From contig NZ_WHNP01000063.1 of NCBI RefSeq assembly GCF_009362735.1, positions 1 to 40,989 of the forward strand: a stretch of DNA of 40,989 nucleotides, in the 5' to 3' direction. Below the pieces are notes generated by a model. That model was not told where the DNA came from. It made no database searches and saw only the letters and a program-made list of their open reading frames with translations. Shown piece after piece: positions 40,701 to 40,989 of this stretch. The position numbers and the translations under genes were made by a program. Position 1 is the first letter of the stretch. Each line of letters opens with the position of its first letter. This DNA comes from Paraburkholderia franconis (GTDB lineage: Bacteria > Pseudomonadota > Gammaproteobacteria > Burkholderiales > Burkholderiaceae).

Positions 40701-40989
40701 CCCGGGCGTAGTTGAAGGTTGAAGGCGGCGGTTCCCCGTTGGAAATCCGAGAGAATCGGGTTTCGACGACCAACTTCCCGGACAGGGGACCAAGGAGAAC
40801 CGCCAAATGAAGCGTACCAAGAAGAAGCCCCAAAGCGCCAGCGCGCCGTTGCACGTGGTGCCCAAGCAGGACCCGGACGGGCTGCGCGCCTGTTTTGCCG
40901 AGAACAGTCAGCTCCTGTTGCCCATGCTCGATCTGATTCAGAACACCCGCGCCAGCATCGACGAGTTAATGCACGAAGCCGGCCGTAGC
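40701..40989 (+). mobile_element. Left end of an insertion element with transposase N-terminus
   Basis: From about 40700 the sequence no longer matches the cupin gene. An ATG at 40807, with AAGGAG upstream, opens a frame that runs off the window edge: about 60 residues beginning MKRTKKKPQSASAPLHVV and ending with a helical IDELMHEAGRS segment. The basic N-terminus and helical repeat resemble transposases of the IS256/mutator-like type, but the family is not certain from this much. The exact element boundary and terminal repeat cannot be set without the other end. Confidence 0.5.

Noticed and set aside
1..40989. CRISPR array, tRNA or rRNA genes
   Set aside because: No regularly spaced direct repeats and no recognisable tRNA or rRNA sequence were seen anywhere in the window.

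Overview
The window reads as a catabolic accessory region of a high-GC beta-proteobacterium, most likely Burkholderiales (Burkholderia, Paraburkholderia or Cupriavidus). The signs are a Burkholderia-type general porin, strong GC3 bias in most genes, and LysR/MarR-controlled aromatic operons. Transposase fragments lie at both ends: an IS5-type C-terminus at 2-289, and the N-terminus of another element from about 40.7 kb that appears to cut a gentisate-dioxygenase-like gene.

Left flank, 1-9 kb: a lower-GC, partly decayed area. A minus-strand block encodes the HPD (2-hydroxypenta-2,4-dienoate) lower pathway, MhpD-MhpF-MhpE (4586 to 1776), ending in a strong intrinsic terminator (1741-1775). Immediately beyond it lies what looks like the 5' part of a group II intron. 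Upstream of mhpD are decayed remnants of a PaaI-type thioesterase and of a LigB-type ring-cleavage dioxygenase, then an intact Rieske oxygenase (5380-6666) and a porin (7046-8170).

Core, 9-36 kb: a MarR regulator (8989-9450) faces a seven-gene minus-strand operon running from 17.36 to 9.55 kb. It encodes an SCP2/Ltp2-type thiolase homologue lacking the nucleophilic Cys, a fusion of a DUF35 OB-fold protein with 3-hydroxyacyl-CoA dehydrogenase, an acyl-CoA dehydrogenase, a phthalate-dioxygenase-type reductase and three tandem RraA/LigK-type aldolase homologues. Divergent from it, a plus-strand operon (17.6-27.2 kb) encodes a feruloyl-CoA-synthetase-type ligase, a crotonase, a Rieske oxygenase, a LigB-type dioxygenase homologue, a LigJ-type hydratase, an MFS transporter and a second ligase. 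Facing it, and meeting it at a bidirectional terminator (27181-27216), is a minus-strand set (36.2-27.3 kb): RidA, a second Rieske oxygenase, a second amidohydrolase, a second LigB homologue, a second MFS transporter, then an HsaC/BphC-type extradiol dioxygenase, a flavin reductase, a group D hydroxylase and a C-C hydrolase. A second MarR gene lies beyond. Rieske, LigB, amidohydrolase, MFS, ligase and MarR genes are all present in pairs.

Right end, 37-41 kb: an MFS transporter, a LysR regulator, an FAH-family hydrolase and the truncated cupin gene form a separate gentisate-like unit, with matching palindromes at both likely LysR target promoters.

Working model (inference): an aromatic substrate with a side chain, perhaps with two rings, is activated as a CoA thioester. 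Its side chain is shortened by dehydrogenation, hydration and either thiolysis or retro-aldol cleavage. Rieske oxygenases demethylate or hydroxylate the rings. One ring is opened by the HsaABCD-like set and finished by MhpDEF. Another is opened through LigB/LigJ/LigK-type chemistry. Five AT-rich near-palindromes (8.6, 17.45, 17.55, 32.4 and 36.4 kb) suggest one MarR regulon. The substrate cannot be read from the sequence.
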